From: Clostridia bacterium
GTDB taxonomy: Bacteria; Bacillota; Clostridia; Oscillospirales; CAG-272
NCBI GenBank assembly: GCA_017961575.1
Contig: JAGCXA010000020.1
Coordinates: 1-33,911, forward strand
DNA length: 33,911 bases
Reading direction: 5' to 3'
The position numbers were made by a program, and so were the translations under genes. Under the pieces are notes generated by a model. That model saw only the letters and a program-made list of their open reading frames with translations, did no database searches and was not told the origin of the DNA. Positions 24,554 through 31,901 of the stretch are shown piece after piece; the stretch's first letter is position 1, and each line of letters opens with the position of its first letter.

Positions 24554-25686
24554 TGGCAGGTAAAGCGAAAAGACTATCCCCCGTATTCGTCCTCGTTTTG
24601 GCGATCCTCTGCTTTGTCGTCGGCGCCGCCGCCGGTTTTCTCGGCGCGGCGCGCGACAACTACCTTTCTCCCGTGGACGAGTACGCGGAGATCGCCAATC
24701 ACGGGCGGCGCGGCAAGGTCAACGCCGGCGGCGACGTCGGCGGGGATCTGCAGATCCACTTCCTCGAACTCGGCAACTATTACACCGGCGACTGCGTGTA
24801 TATCAAGGCGGGCGATACCGACGTCCTGATCGACGCGGGGTCGAAATCGTCGAGCGTCCCGACCATCTCCGCCTATCTCGATCAGTACGTCACCGACAAT
24901 AAACTCGAATACGTGATCGTCACCCACGCGCACGAGGATCACTACGCCGGATTCGCGGCGAAGAACGGGATCTTCGACCTCTACGAGTGCGAGATCATCA
25001 TCGACTTCGCGATGACCAACAAGGATCCGTCGAAGGGGATGCAGAAGAACTATCTCGCAAAACGCGACGCCGAGGTCGCCGCCGGCGCGACCCACTACAC
25101 GGCGCAGGACTGCGTTGATACGCCCGACTTCGTTCTGGCGGACGGGATCACGATGAAGATCCTCGACAGCTACTATTACACCCACGAAGACAAGCACACC
25201 GAAAACAACTATTCGGTCTGTATGCTGCTCACCGAGGGCGAAAACAACTACCTGTTCACGGGCGACCTCGAAGAGGACGGCGAACAGTACCTCGTCGAGA
25301 TGAACGACCTGCCCGAGGTGGTCCTCTACAAAGCGGGACACCACGGGTCGAAGACCTCCTCCTCCGACGCGCTGCTCTCGGTCATCAAACCGCAGATCGT
25401 CTGCGTCTGCTGCTGCGCGGGCAGTTCCGAGTACACCCCGACCGAGGCGAACAAGTTCCCGACCCAGGCGTTCATCGACCGGGTCGCGCCCTACACCGAT
25501 CAGGTGTTCGTCACCTCTCTCTGCGAAAGCGACGACGACAAATCGTTTACGTCGATGAACGGCAATATCACGGTTTGCAGCGACGGAACGAGGGTCTGGG
25601 TGGTCTGCTCCGCCTCCGATCTCATCCTCTCCGAAACCCCGTGGTTCGAGGAGAAACGCACCCGTCCCGCGGCTTGGCAGCATTGA
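24550..25686 (+). CDS. Membrane-anchored metallo-beta-lactamase-fold hydrolase (ComEC C-terminal domain type)
   Basis: 378 residues. An N-terminal membrane segment (about 9-32) is followed by an extracellular MBL domain. Metal-binding motif THAHEDHYAG (about 125-134), the later GDLEEDGEQYL and the HHGSKTSSS block match the beta-lactamase domain of ComEC, a presumed nuclease or phosphodiesterase acting on DNA during uptake. The ComEC channel domain is absent, so a role in natural transformation is not implied; extracellular nucleic acid or phosphoester hydrolysis is an inference. Two adjacent ATG codons exist; 24550 fits the AGGAGG spacing and the 4-base overlap with the upstream gene. Several Cys (CVCCCAGSS, about 285-293) near the C-terminus are unusual for an exported domain. 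Confidence 0.85.
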   Translation: MMAGKAKRLSPVFVLVLAILCFVVGAAAGFLGAARDNYLSPVDEYAEIANHGRRGKVNAGGDVGGDLQIHFLELGNYYTGDCVYIKAGDTDVLIDAGSKSSSVPTISAYLDQYVTDNKLEYVIVTHAHEDHYAGFAAKNGIFDLYECEIIIDFAMTNKDPSKGMQKNYLAKRDAEVAAGATHYTAQDCVDTPDFVLADGITMKILDSYYYTHEDKHTENNYSVCMLLTEGENNYLFTGDLEEDGEQYLVEMNDLPEVVLYKAGHHGSKTSSSDALLSVIKPQIVCVCCCAGSSEYTPTEANKFPTQAFIDRVAPYTDQVFVTSLCESDDDKSFTSMNGNITVCSDGTRVWVVCSASDLILSETPWFEEKRTRPAAWQH

Positions 25687-25690
25687 AAAC

Positions 25691-26482
25691 TCAATTCACC
25701 AATACGACGGCGCCGAGAGGCGCCGTTTCGTATATCCAGCGGCTGTCCTCCGGCGAGAGCCGGACGCACCCGTGCGAGATCCGCGCCCGGAGTTCGCCGT
25801 CGAGGATCTCGTCTCCCCGCCAGGTGTAGAGCACCGAGTGAAGAAGATACCCGCCGTAGTAGTGGACCCCCCAGCGGCAGAGGTAGACCCCCTCTTTCCC
25901 CAGAAACTCGGTCTTGTAGTCGGTCGTAAAACGTCCCCGCGGGGTCGGATGCCCGGCGTCCCCGACCGAACAGGGCATCCGGCGGATCACTTCCCCGTTT
26001 TCCAACGCCGTCACGGTCAACCGGATGAGATCGACGAAGACGACCCACGCGGGCAAGGGATCGCCGAGTTCCCGTTTCAAAAAGGAGACCGTCTCGCCCT
26101 CGGTCGGGTCCGGCGGGATCGGCGGGTCGGGCGCGAGCGGCGTGATCCTCTCCCACGCGACGGTCGCCTCGCTCCCCGACGGATACCGGATCCGGTAGGA
26201 GACGCCGCTCTCGGCGGAGAGCAATCCGACGGGGATCGTCCCGCCCCCGTCGAGACGCAGAAGACCCGGCTGTACGAAGGGCGGAAAGAGCGCGGCGAGG
26301 TCCCTCTCCGGCGGCTCTGTTTCGGGCGGCTCCGTCGCGGGGGGCTCGGTTTCGGGCGGTTCCGCCGTCGCCGTCGGCGACCCGGTCACGTCTGCGGGCG
26401 GCACGGGTTCCGACGCGCGTCGACAGGCGGAAAGCGTCGGCAAAAGCGACAGAAGAAGCAGACACGAAAGCAGTTTCCGCAA
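25691..26482 (-). CDS. L,D-transpeptidase (YkuD domain) lipoprotein
   Basis: About 263 residues. Lipobox LSAC (Cys near 20) and a Pro/Glu/Thr-rich linker of TEPPE type repeats (about 30-60) tether a C-terminal YkuD domain (about 130-263). The catalytic motif is SHGCVRL (Cys near 239) with the upstream HSVLY histidine. Such enzymes form 3-3 peptidoglycan cross-links or attach proteins to the wall, or act in spore or stationary-phase wall changes. Start: a TTG at 26482 has GGGGAGGG at good spacing and gives a normal lipoprotein signal. An in-frame ATG at 26527 would add 15 basic residues and lacks a ribosome site. It converges with the MBL gene with only a 4-base gap and no visible terminator. 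Confidence 0.85.
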   Translation of the reverse strand: MRKLLSCLLLLSLLPTLSACRRASEPVPPADVTGSPTATAEPPETEPPATEPPETEPPERDLAALFPPFVQPGLLRLDGGGTIPVGLLSAESGVSYRIRYPSGSEATVAWERITPLAPDPPIPPDPTEGETVSFLKRELGDPLPAWVVFVDLIRLTVTALENGEVIRRMPCSVGDAGHPTPRGRFTTDYKTEFLGKEGVYLCRWGVHYYGGYLLHSVLYTWRGDEILDGELRARISHGCVRLSPEDSRWIYETAPLGAVVLVN

Positions 26483-26569
26483 AGCGAACCCTCCCCGTTT
26501 TGGTTTTCTTTCAGTTTTCCCGCGCATGTCGATCCGATACGGGCGGACGCCCGCCGCATTCTCCCTCTC

Positions 26570-26598
26570 TTGCTTTTTTCGGGAAAAAGGTGTATAAT
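26570..26598 (+). promoter_or_regulatory. Sigma-A promoter of the MBL-GDPD fusion gene
   Basis: TTGCTT (26570-26575) and TATAAT (26593-26598), 17-bp spacer, about 32 bases before the ATG; GGAGGG serves as ribosome site. Confidence 0.75.
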
Positions 26599-26630
26599 AA
26601 AGGTGAAATCAAGAAAAGGAGGGCAAGATC

Positions 26631-28085
26631 ATGTTGGGAGATACTTCTCCGTTCCGGATCGCCGGGAACCTGTATTTCGTGGGGACGCGCGCCAAATCCT
26701 GTCACGTTCTTTCGACCTCGCGCGGGCTGATCATGATCGACAGCGGCGGGATCGACACGGTTGACGCGATCCTCGGATCGCTCGACACCCTCGGCTTTTC
26801 CCCGAAGGACGTGAAGATCATTCTGCTCTCGCACGGACATCCCGATCACGCGGGCGGCGCAAAACGGCTGCGTGAAGTCACCGGCGCCGAGGTCTACCTT
26901 GCCGAAGAGGATCTGAAATACGTGAGCGAAAGCCAGCTCGGTTTCCGCTTCGTTCCCGATCACTTCCTTTTCGACGGCGACGAGATCTCGCTCGGGGACA
27001 CGACCGTGACCTGTCTCTTCACGCCGGGACACACCGAGGGCACCTTCTCCTTCTTCTTCGATCTCGTTGAAAACGGGATGACCTACCGCGCCGGGATGTT
27101 CGGCGGCAGCGGCGTCAATCAACTGAAAAAGTCCTACCTGAACCGTCCCGACCGCCGGGTTTCCTACCTGATGCGCGGCGCCTTCTTCAAAACGCTCGAC
27201 CGCCTGGAAGAGGAACACGTCGATATTATGATCGGCAACCACACCTGGCAGAACAATCAGGACGAAAAATACAAAAAAATGTTCTCCTCGCCCGAAAATC
27301 CCTTCATCGACCCGACCGAGTGGATGAAGTACCTCACGCGGGCGCGCGAGGCGCTTTGGAAGATCATCCGCGAAGAGGCGAAGACCGAGTTCGTCAACTA
27401 CGCGCACCGCGGCGCGAGCGACCTGCGCCCCGAAAACACGATGATGGCGTTCTACGCGGGGATCGCGCTCGGCGCGAACGGGCTGGAAACCGACGTGCAG
27501 ACGACAAGAGACGGGATCCCCGTCCTCTTCCACGACGAGACCCTGCTCCGCGTCACGGGAGAGGCGGGCGCCGTCCGCGACTATCCGCTCGCCGAACTCA
27601 AAAAGTTCACCGTCAAAAAGGACGGGGTCGTCGACCGCATCCCGACCCTGGAAGAATTCCTCGCCGTCTTCGCCTGGCGCGACCTGACCTTTGCCATCGA
27701 GTTGAAAACCGACGGCGCGGAGGAGATCGTCGCCGACCTGATCTACCGTTACGGCGTCGACTGCAAGTGCGTCGTCACCTCCTTCGCCCTCGACCGCCTG
27801 CGCCGGATCCGCGCGATCGCGCCGGAGCTCCGCACCGGATGGCTGAAAAAGGACGTGTCCGACGAGGATCTGGACGCGATGGAGGCGGCGGGCGTGGACG
27901 AGATCTGCGTCCGCGCCGAGAACGTCACCCCCGAGCGCGTCGAGGAATGGCACGCGCGCGGCTTCAACGTCCGTCCGTGGGCGGTGACCGACGACGACCT
28001 GATGCGCCGCGTGGTCGACGCGGGCGCCGACGGGATGACGATCAACTTCCCCGACCGCCTCGCCGCGTACCTCAAAAACCGATAA
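26631..28085 (+). CDS. Fusion of MBL-fold hydrolase and glycerophosphodiester phosphodiesterase
   Basis: 484 residues without signal peptide. The N-terminal half (about 1-225) is a metallo-beta-lactamase fold with the metal motif LLSHGHPDHAGG (about 65-76), FTPGHTEGTFSF and the terminal IGNHTWQNN. The C-terminal half (about 255-480) is a GDPD domain: NYAHRGASDLRPENTMMAF (catalytic His near 260), GLETDVQTTRDGIPVLFHD, AIELK and a closing WAVTDDD. GDPD hydrolyses glycerophosphodiesters to glycerol-3-phosphate and an alcohol. The MBL half could be a phosphodiesterase or phosphonate-type hydrolase, so the two may act in sequence on one head group. The joint (about 226-254) reads straight through with no frameshift. 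ATG at 26631 has GGAGGG upstream. Monocistronic. Confidence 0.9.
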   Translation: MLGDTSPFRIAGNLYFVGTRAKSCHVLSTSRGLIMIDSGGIDTVDAILGSLDTLGFSPKDVKIILLSHGHPDHAGGAKRLREVTGAEVYLAEEDLKYVSESQLGFRFVPDHFLFDGDEISLGDTTVTCLFTPGHTEGTFSFFFDLVENGMTYRAGMFGGSGVNQLKKSYLNRPDRRVSYLMRGAFFKTLDRLEEEHVDIMIGNHTWQNNQDEKYKKMFSSPENPFIDPTEWMKYLTRAREALWKIIREEAKTEFVNYAHRGASDLRPENTMMAFYAGIALGANGLETDVQTTRDGIPVLFHDETLLRVTGEAGAVRDYPLAELKKFTVKKDGVVDRIPTLEEFLAVFAWRDLTFAIELKTDGAEEIVADLIYRYGVDCKCVVTSFALDRLRRIRAIAPELRTGWLKKDVSDEDLDAMEAAGVDEICVRAENVTPERVEEWHARGFNVRPWAVTDDDLMRRVVDAGADGMTINFPDRLAAYLKNR

Positions 28086-28100
28086 CCCCGAAAACGTGAA

Positions 28101-28145
28101 AGCCCCCCGCTCCGCCGAACGGCGGAACGGGGGGCTCTCTTTTTT
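28101..28145. terminator. Bidirectional terminator behind the MBL-GDPD gene
   Basis: AGCCCCCCG pairs with CGGGGGGCT and an inner CCGCC pairs with GGCGG; CTCTTTTTT follows on the plus strand and TTCACG on the minus strand. It also lies past the DUF436 gene. Confidence 0.85.
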
Positions 28146-28150
28146 GCGTT

Positions 28151-28699
28151 TTACAGGAGATTTTCGTCGTAAACGGCTCGCGAACCGCCGACGAATTTCG
28201 GACGGGTGCGCGCGGCGAGCAGGATCGCCTCCCCGATCCGATTGACCGAGAGCCGCACGGGGACGGCGACCTTTTTCAGGTGCATCCCGATCAGCGTCCC
28301 GCCGATATCGAGTCCGGCGTCGGCTCTGACCTCCTCGACGAGAACGGGGCGTTCAAACCCCTTGTACGCCGCGGTGGCGAACGATCCGCCCGCCTTCGGC
28401 TGCGGAACAGCGTTGACCGGTTCGAGCCCGTGCTTCTCGGCGTATTCCGCCTCCACGACCAGCGCGCGGTTCAGGTGCTCGCAGCATTGCGCCGCGAGAA
28501 AGATCCCCTTCCCGACGATGACGTCGCGAATCGCGGAAAAAACCTCGTTTGCCGTCTCGGGCTTCGAGTCCGAGCCGATCTTCGCCCCCGTGATCTCGCT
28601 CGAACTGCATCCGACGACGAGAAGATCCCCCTTCTTGATTTTGGCGACGTCAAGCAATTCCTCGACCGCCGTTTTCACCTGTTCGTAAACGCTCGTCAA
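28151..28699 (-). CDS. DUF436/TIGR01440 family protein (YwlG-like)
   Basis: 182 residues, the normal family length of about 180. The family is widespread in Firmicutes, cytoplasmic and of unknown biochemical role. Recognised by VVGCSSSEITGAKIG near residue 30, AAQCCEHLNRALVVE near 75, VNAVPQPKAGGSFATAA and the C-terminal RPKFVGGSRAVYDE. The conserved CSSSE and CCEHLNRA stretches look like active-site elements. Start is the TTG at 28699 with AAGGAGG 8 bases upstream; it overlaps the stop codon of the ECF gene (TTGA). Coupled expression suggests that this protein works on whatever the ECF system imports, but that is inference. Confidence 0.88.
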   Translation of the reverse strand: MTSVYEQVKTAVEELLDVAKIKKGDLLVVGCSSSEITGAKIGSDSKPETANEVFSAIRDVIVGKGIFLAAQCCEHLNRALVVEAEYAEKHGLEPVNAVPQPKAGGSFATAAYKGFERPVLVEEVRADAGLDIGGTLIGMHLKKVAVPVRLSVNRIGEAILLAARTRPKFVGGSRAVYDENLL

Positions 28700-29256
28700 T
28701 TCGCTTTCCTCCTTGCAAACCCGTGAATACCGTAGATCCGGAAAAACTCGGTTCTTCCGAGCAGTTCGATGAGCAGATACGCGCCCGCCGCGCCTGCGAC
28801 CCCCTGTACGGCGTTGCCGGGGACTCCCGCGAACGCCGCGGCGAAGCCCTCTCCGACGATCGCCGCCTCATAGAGGTAATAGCCCGCGACCATAACGAGT
28901 TCCGCCAACGGAGCCGCCAGCATAAAGCCGAGCCGCGGACGGCTCTCCTCGCGCCGCGCCGCGCGGAGCGGAACGAGCGAGACGAGAAACGCCATCGTCG
29001 CCTTGATGACGAGCGTGCCGGGAACGTAGACCGGGTAGCCCGCGAGCAGGTCGGCGAGCGCGGATCCGACCCCGCCCGCGATCGAACCGTAGATCGGTCC
29101 GAGCAGCCAGCCCGAGAGCAGGACGGCGGCGTCGCCGAGGTTCAGATACCCCTTCGTCGGGGTCGGGATACGGACGACCATCGTCAGAACGCAGGTCAGG
29201 GCGATCATCGCCGCGGTCGTCGTGATTTTGAGTAAGTGAGTTCTTTTGTTATCCAT
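28696..29256 (-). CDS. ECF transporter S component (substrate-binding membrane protein)
   Basis: 186 residues with about five to six hydrophobic segments. Landmarks: AAMIALTCVLTMVVRIPTP, YLNLGDAAVLLSGWLLGPIYGSIAGGVGSALADLLAGY and GTLVIKATMAFLVSLVP, typical of the S components that bind a vitamin or precursor and work with a shared EcfA/EcfT module. The ATG at 29256 is chosen because coding upstream of it is Arg/Ser-rich shadow and the hydrophobic start follows. No riboswitch of a known vitamin class was seen in the 64 bases upstream, so the substrate remains open. Partner ATPases are not in the window. Confidence 0.85.
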   Translation of the reverse strand: MDNKRTHLLKITTTAAMIALTCVLTMVVRIPTPTKGYLNLGDAAVLLSGWLLGPIYGSIAGGVGSALADLLAGYPVYVPGTLVIKATMAFLVSLVPLRAARREESRPRLGFMLAAPLAELVMVAGYYLYEAAIVGEGFAAAFAGVPGNAVQGVAGAAGAYLLIELLGRTEFFRIYGIHGFARRKAN

Positions 29257-29282
29257 TTTCCCGTACCGAATAATAGTCCGAA

Positions 29283-29310
29283 GTCCTGCGCCCGAAACCG
29301 GGCGCAGGAC
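29283..29310 (-). terminator. Hairpin between cysK and the ECF gene
   Basis: GTCCTGCGCCCG pairs with CGGGCGCAGGAC around a 4-base loop, 10 bases past the cysK stop. No T tract follows, so it may be a weak terminator or an mRNA-end stabiliser; read-through into the ECF-DUF436 pair is possible, as no separate promoter is apparent for that pair. Confidence 0.5.
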
Positions 29311-29320
29311 GGTTGGTTTG

Positions 29321-30250
29321 TCAGTCCGCGAAGAGCGGGGTGGAAAGGTACCGATCTCCCGTATCGGGGAGCAGCACCACGATCGTTTTGCCCGCGTTCT
29401 CGGGGCGCTTGGCGATCTCGATCGCGGCGAACGCCGCGGCGCCCGAGGAGATTCCGACAAGCACGCCTTCCTTCTTGCCGATCAGTTTTCCCGTGGCGAA
29501 GGCGTCCTCGTTCTGCACCGGGATGATCTCGTCGTAGATCTTGGTGTTCAGAACGTCGGGGACGAAGCCCGCGCCGATCCCCTGGATCTTGTGCGGTCCG
29601 GCAACGCCGGTCGAAAGCACGGCGGAGGTGGCGGGTTCGACGGCGACGACCTTGACGGCGGGATTCTTCGATTTCAGATATTCGCCGACGCCGGTCACGG
29701 TGCCGCCGGTACCGACGCCCGCAACGAAGAAGTCGACCTTTCCGTCGGTGTCCGCCCAGATCTCGGGGCCGGTCGCTTCACGGTGCGCCTTCGGATTGGC
29801 GGGGTTGACGAACTGACCGGGGATGAAACTGTTCGGGATCTCGTCGGCAAGTTCCTGCGCCTTCGCGATCGCGCCCTTCATTCCCTTCGTCCCGTCGGTC
29901 AGGACGATCTCGGCGCCGTACGCCTTGATGAGTTGACGGCGCTCGACCGACATGGTTTCGGGCATCGTCAGGATGAGGCGGTATCCTCTCGCCGCGGCGA
30001 CCGAGGCAAGCCCGATCCCGGTGTTGCCCGACGTCGGCTCGATGATGACGGCGCCCGGTTTGAGTTTGCCCGACGCCTCGGCGTCGTCGATCATCGCCTT
30101 CGCGATCCGGTCCTTGACCGATCCGGCGGGATTAAAGTATTCGAGTTTGGCGACGAGTTTCGCTTTCAGACCGAACTCCTTTTCGACGTGGGTGAGTTCA
30201 AGCAGCGGGGTTTTTCCGATCAGTTGATCGGCGGAAGTGTAGATAGACAT
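29321..30250 (-). CDS. cysK: Cysteine synthase A (O-acetylserine sulfhydrylase)
   Basis: 309 residues, the standard size. Makes cysteine from O-acetylserine and sulfide with PLP. The PLP lysine is in [11 protein letters not shown] (about residue 43). [12 protein letters not shown] (substrate loop), [16 protein letters not shown] (phosphate loop) and [11 protein letters not shown] are all intact. ATG at 30250 is favoured (GAAAGGA upstream); an in-frame TTG 8 codons upstream has no ribosome site. It lies 42 bases after metY and has no promoter of its own, so it depends on the attenuated metY transcript. Confidence 0.96.
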   Translation of the reverse strand: MSIYTSADQLIGKTPLLELTHVEKEFGLKAKLVAKLEYFNPAGSVKDRIAKAMIDDAEASGKLKPGAVIIEPTSGNTGIGLASVAAARGYRLILTMPETMSVERRQLIKAYGAEIVLTDGTKGMKGAIAKAQELADEIPNSFIPGQFVNPANPKAHREATGPEIWADTDGKVDFFVAGVGTGGTVTGVGEYLKSKNPAVKVVAVEPATSAVLSTGVAGPHKIQGIGAGFVPDVLNTKIYDEIIPVQNEDAFATGKLIGKKEGVLVGISSGAAAFAAIEIAKRPENAGKTIVVLLPDTGDRYLSTPLFAD

Positions 30251-30292
30251 GGTCGTTTTTCCTTTCGTATTCAAATCTGATTCGTTTTTCGG

Positions 30293-31576
30293 TTATCGGA
30301 TCGCCGCGAAACCTTTTTCAAGGTCGGCGATGATGTCGTCGACGTGTTCGGTTCCGATCGAGAGCCGGATCGTGTTCGGACGGATGCCCTGATCGAGCAA
30401 TTCCTCCTCGGAGAGCTGCGAATGGGTGGTCGAGGCGGGGTGAATGACGAGCGACTTGACGTCGGCGACGTTGGCGAGCAGCGAGAAGATCTCGAGCGCG
30501 TCGATGAACTTCCACGCTTCCTCTTTGCCGCCCTTCACGTCGAAGGTGAAGATCGAGGCGCCGCCGTTCGGGAAGTACTTTTCGTAGAGCGCGTGGTCGG
30601 GGTGATCCGCAAGCGACGGGTGGTTGACCCGCTCGACCTTCGGGTGATTTGCGAGGAACTCGACGACCTTTTTCGTGTTCTCGGCGTGCCGGTCAAGCCG
30701 GAGCGAGAGCGTCTCGACCCCCTGCAAAAGCAGGAAGGCGTTGAAGGGAGAGATCGACGCGCCGGTATCGCGGAGCAGGATCGCGCGGATGAAGGTCACG
30801 AACGCCGCGGGTCCGACGGCGTCGTAGAAGGAAACGCCGTGATAACTCGGGTTCGGGGCGGCGATATTCGGGTACTTGCCGCTCGCTTTCCAGTCGAACT
30901 TGCCGCTCTCGACGATGATCCCGCCGAGCGTGGTGCCGTGACCGCCGAGGAACTTGGTCGCCGAATGAACGACGACGTCGGCGCCGTGCTCGATCGGACG
31001 GATCAGGTAGGGGGTGCCGAAAGTGTTGTCGACGACCAGCGGGATCCCGTGCTTGTGGGCGATTTCTGCGAGCGCGTCGAGGTCGGGAATGTCGCTGTTC
31101 GGGTTGCCGAGCGTCTCGGCGTAGATCGCCCGCGTGTCGGGCTGGATCGCGTTTTCGACCTCGCGGAGGTCGTGAATGTTGACGAAGGTCGTTTTGATCC
31201 CGTACTGCGGGAGCGTGTGACCCAGCAGGTTGAAGCTGCCGCCGTAGATGGTCTTCTGCGCGACGATATGTCCGCCGTTCGCGGCAAGCGCCTCGATCGT
31301 GTAGGTGATCGCCGCAGCACCCGACGCCAGAGCCAGCGCCGCGCTGCCGCCTTCAAGCGCAGCGACCCGCTTTTCCAGAACGTCCTGGGTCGAGTTGGTC
31401 AGCCGCCCGTAGATGTTGCCCGCATCGGCGAGTCCGAAGCGGTCGGCGGCGTGTTGGCTGTTGCGGAAGACGTAAGAGGTGGTCTGGTAGATCGGCACCG
31501 CGCGGGCGTCGGTCGCGGGATCGGGCGTTTCCTGCCCGACGTGAAGTTGCAGGGTCTCGAATTTGTATTTGCTCAT
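30293..31576 (-). CDS. metY: O-acetylhomoserine (O-acetylserine) sulfhydrylase
   Basis: 427 residues, typical of the MetY/Met17 branch (about 425-440) of Cys/Met metabolism PLP enzymes. It makes homocysteine from O-acetylhomoserine and sulfide; some members use O-acetylserine. Motifs: VPIYQTTSYVF, the N-terminal active-site YGRLTNST, SGAAAITYTIEAL, NPNSDIPDLDAL, and the PLP lysine in SATKFLGGHGTTLGG (about 210). C-terminal IHPASTTHSQL and IRLSIGTEH. ATG at 31576 has AAGGAG upstream. First enzyme gene of metY-cysK, behind a 36-codon leader frame and an attenuator, and next to a LysR regulator. Confidence 0.95.
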   Translation of the reverse strand: MSKYKFETLQLHVGQETPDPATDARAVPIYQTTSYVFRNSQHAADRFGLADAGNIYGRLTNSTQDVLEKRVAALEGGSAALALASGAAAITYTIEALAANGGHIVAQKTIYGGSFNLLGHTLPQYGIKTTFVNIHDLREVENAIQPDTRAIYAETLGNPNSDIPDLDALAEIAHKHGIPLVVDNTFGTPYLIRPIEHGADVVVHSATKFLGGHGTTLGGIIVESGKFDWKASGKYPNIAAPNPSYHGVSFYDAVGPAAFVTFIRAILLRDTGASISPFNAFLLLQGVETLSLRLDRHAENTKKVVEFLANHPKVERVNHPSLADHPDHALYEKYFPNGGASIFTFDVKGGKEEAWKFIDALEIFSLLANVADVKSLVIHPASTTHSQLSEEELLDQGIRPNTIRLSIGTEHVDDIIADLEKGFAAIR

Positions 31577-31620
31577 GGGTGTTACTCCTTATCGTTTCAT
31601 TTTTTCGTTTCGGTCCGCTC

Positions 31621-31657
31621 TTCAATAAAAAGCCGGGGGCTTTCTTCGCTCCCGGGC
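31621..31657 (-). terminator. Intrinsic terminator in the metY leader (attenuator)
   Basis: On the minus strand CCGGGAGC pairs with GCCCCCGG (one A-C mismatch) around a 7-base loop and is followed by TTTTTATTG. It lies between the leader frame and metY and would end transcription before the structural genes. Confidence 0.75.
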
Positions 31658-31752
31658 AAACGGCGTACCGGCACGAAACGTGTCGATCTGTCAGGAGGCG
31701 CAACGCGAACCGTCGAACGCCTCCGCCGTACACTCTGCCCGGGAGAACGGCA
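31649..31752 (-). promoter_or_regulatory. Antiterminator / cysteine attenuator of metY-cysK
   Basis: CTCCCGGGCA (31736-31745, within leader codons 19-22) is a perfect 10-base complement of TGCCCGGGAG (31649-31658), the 5' arm of the terminator. ACGGCG and CGCCGT extend the pairing. A local alternative hairpin TGCCGT/ACGGCG (31724-31752), with CTC/GAG inside, would hide the upstream arm. A ribosome paused at Cys15 would cover TGCCGT and leave the arm free for antitermination. Confidence 0.65.
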
Positions 31753-31801
31753 TTCGACACCACTCGCGGCGATTCTGTTTTTCGGTCAATGAAACGTACA
31801 T
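31691..31801 (-). CDS. Leader peptide of metY-cysK, 36 residues with three Cys
   Basis: An ATG at 31801 preceded by AAGGAG 8 bases away opens a 36-codon frame, starting MYVSLTEKQNRREWC, with Cys at 15, 24 and 34. It starts about 24 nt into the predicted transcript. Three Cys in 36 is far above the 1-2 percent usual in proteins. Its Cys15 codon lies about 14 nt before the antiterminator arm, just where a stalled ribosome would melt the local hairpin without covering the arm. It shows no membrane segment or domain and is most likely a sensing frame, not a working protein. Confidence 0.6.
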   Translation of the reverse strand: MYVSLTEKQNRREWCRMPFSRAECTAEAFDGSRCAS

Positions 31802-31831
31802 GTTCGCGTCTCCTTCGTTTTGGTTGTTTCC

Positions 31832-31860
31832 ATTATACTCCGGAGCGCGCCGTTTGTAAA
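31832..31860 (-). promoter_or_regulatory. Sigma-A promoter of metY-cysK
   Basis: On the minus strand TTTACA (31855-31860) and TATAAT (31832-31837), 17-bp spacer; start expected near 31825, giving a leader of about 250 nt. Confidence 0.8.
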
Positions 31861-31880
31861 TAACTGGCTTTTTATCGTCG

Positions 31881-31901
31881 GTGATAAGCGGAAGTTATCA
31901 C
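31881..31901. promoter_or_regulatory. LysR-type box TGATA-N9-TATCA, probable cysteine regulator site
   Basis: Palindrome GTGATAA-N7-TTATCAC overlapping the lysR stop codon. It has the form TGATA-N9-TATCA, which from memory of comparative work in streptococci is the CmbR/CysR box. Its centre lies about 66 bp upstream of the expected metY start, the standard position of a LysR activator recognition site. It is part of the coding end of lysR, so the match may partly be chance, but symmetry and position argue for function. Confidence 0.6.

Noticed and set aside
30275-30292. CCGAAAAACGAAT between metY and cysK, resembling part of the 3'-end repeat
   Set aside because: Only about 14 bases match and no other part of the element is present; it is too short to call.
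31577-31830. S-box (SAM) or T-box riboswitch in the metY leader
   Set aside because: Neither the S-box core nor the T-box GGTGG-type sequence is present; the leader is better explained by the Cys leader frame and its alternative helices.
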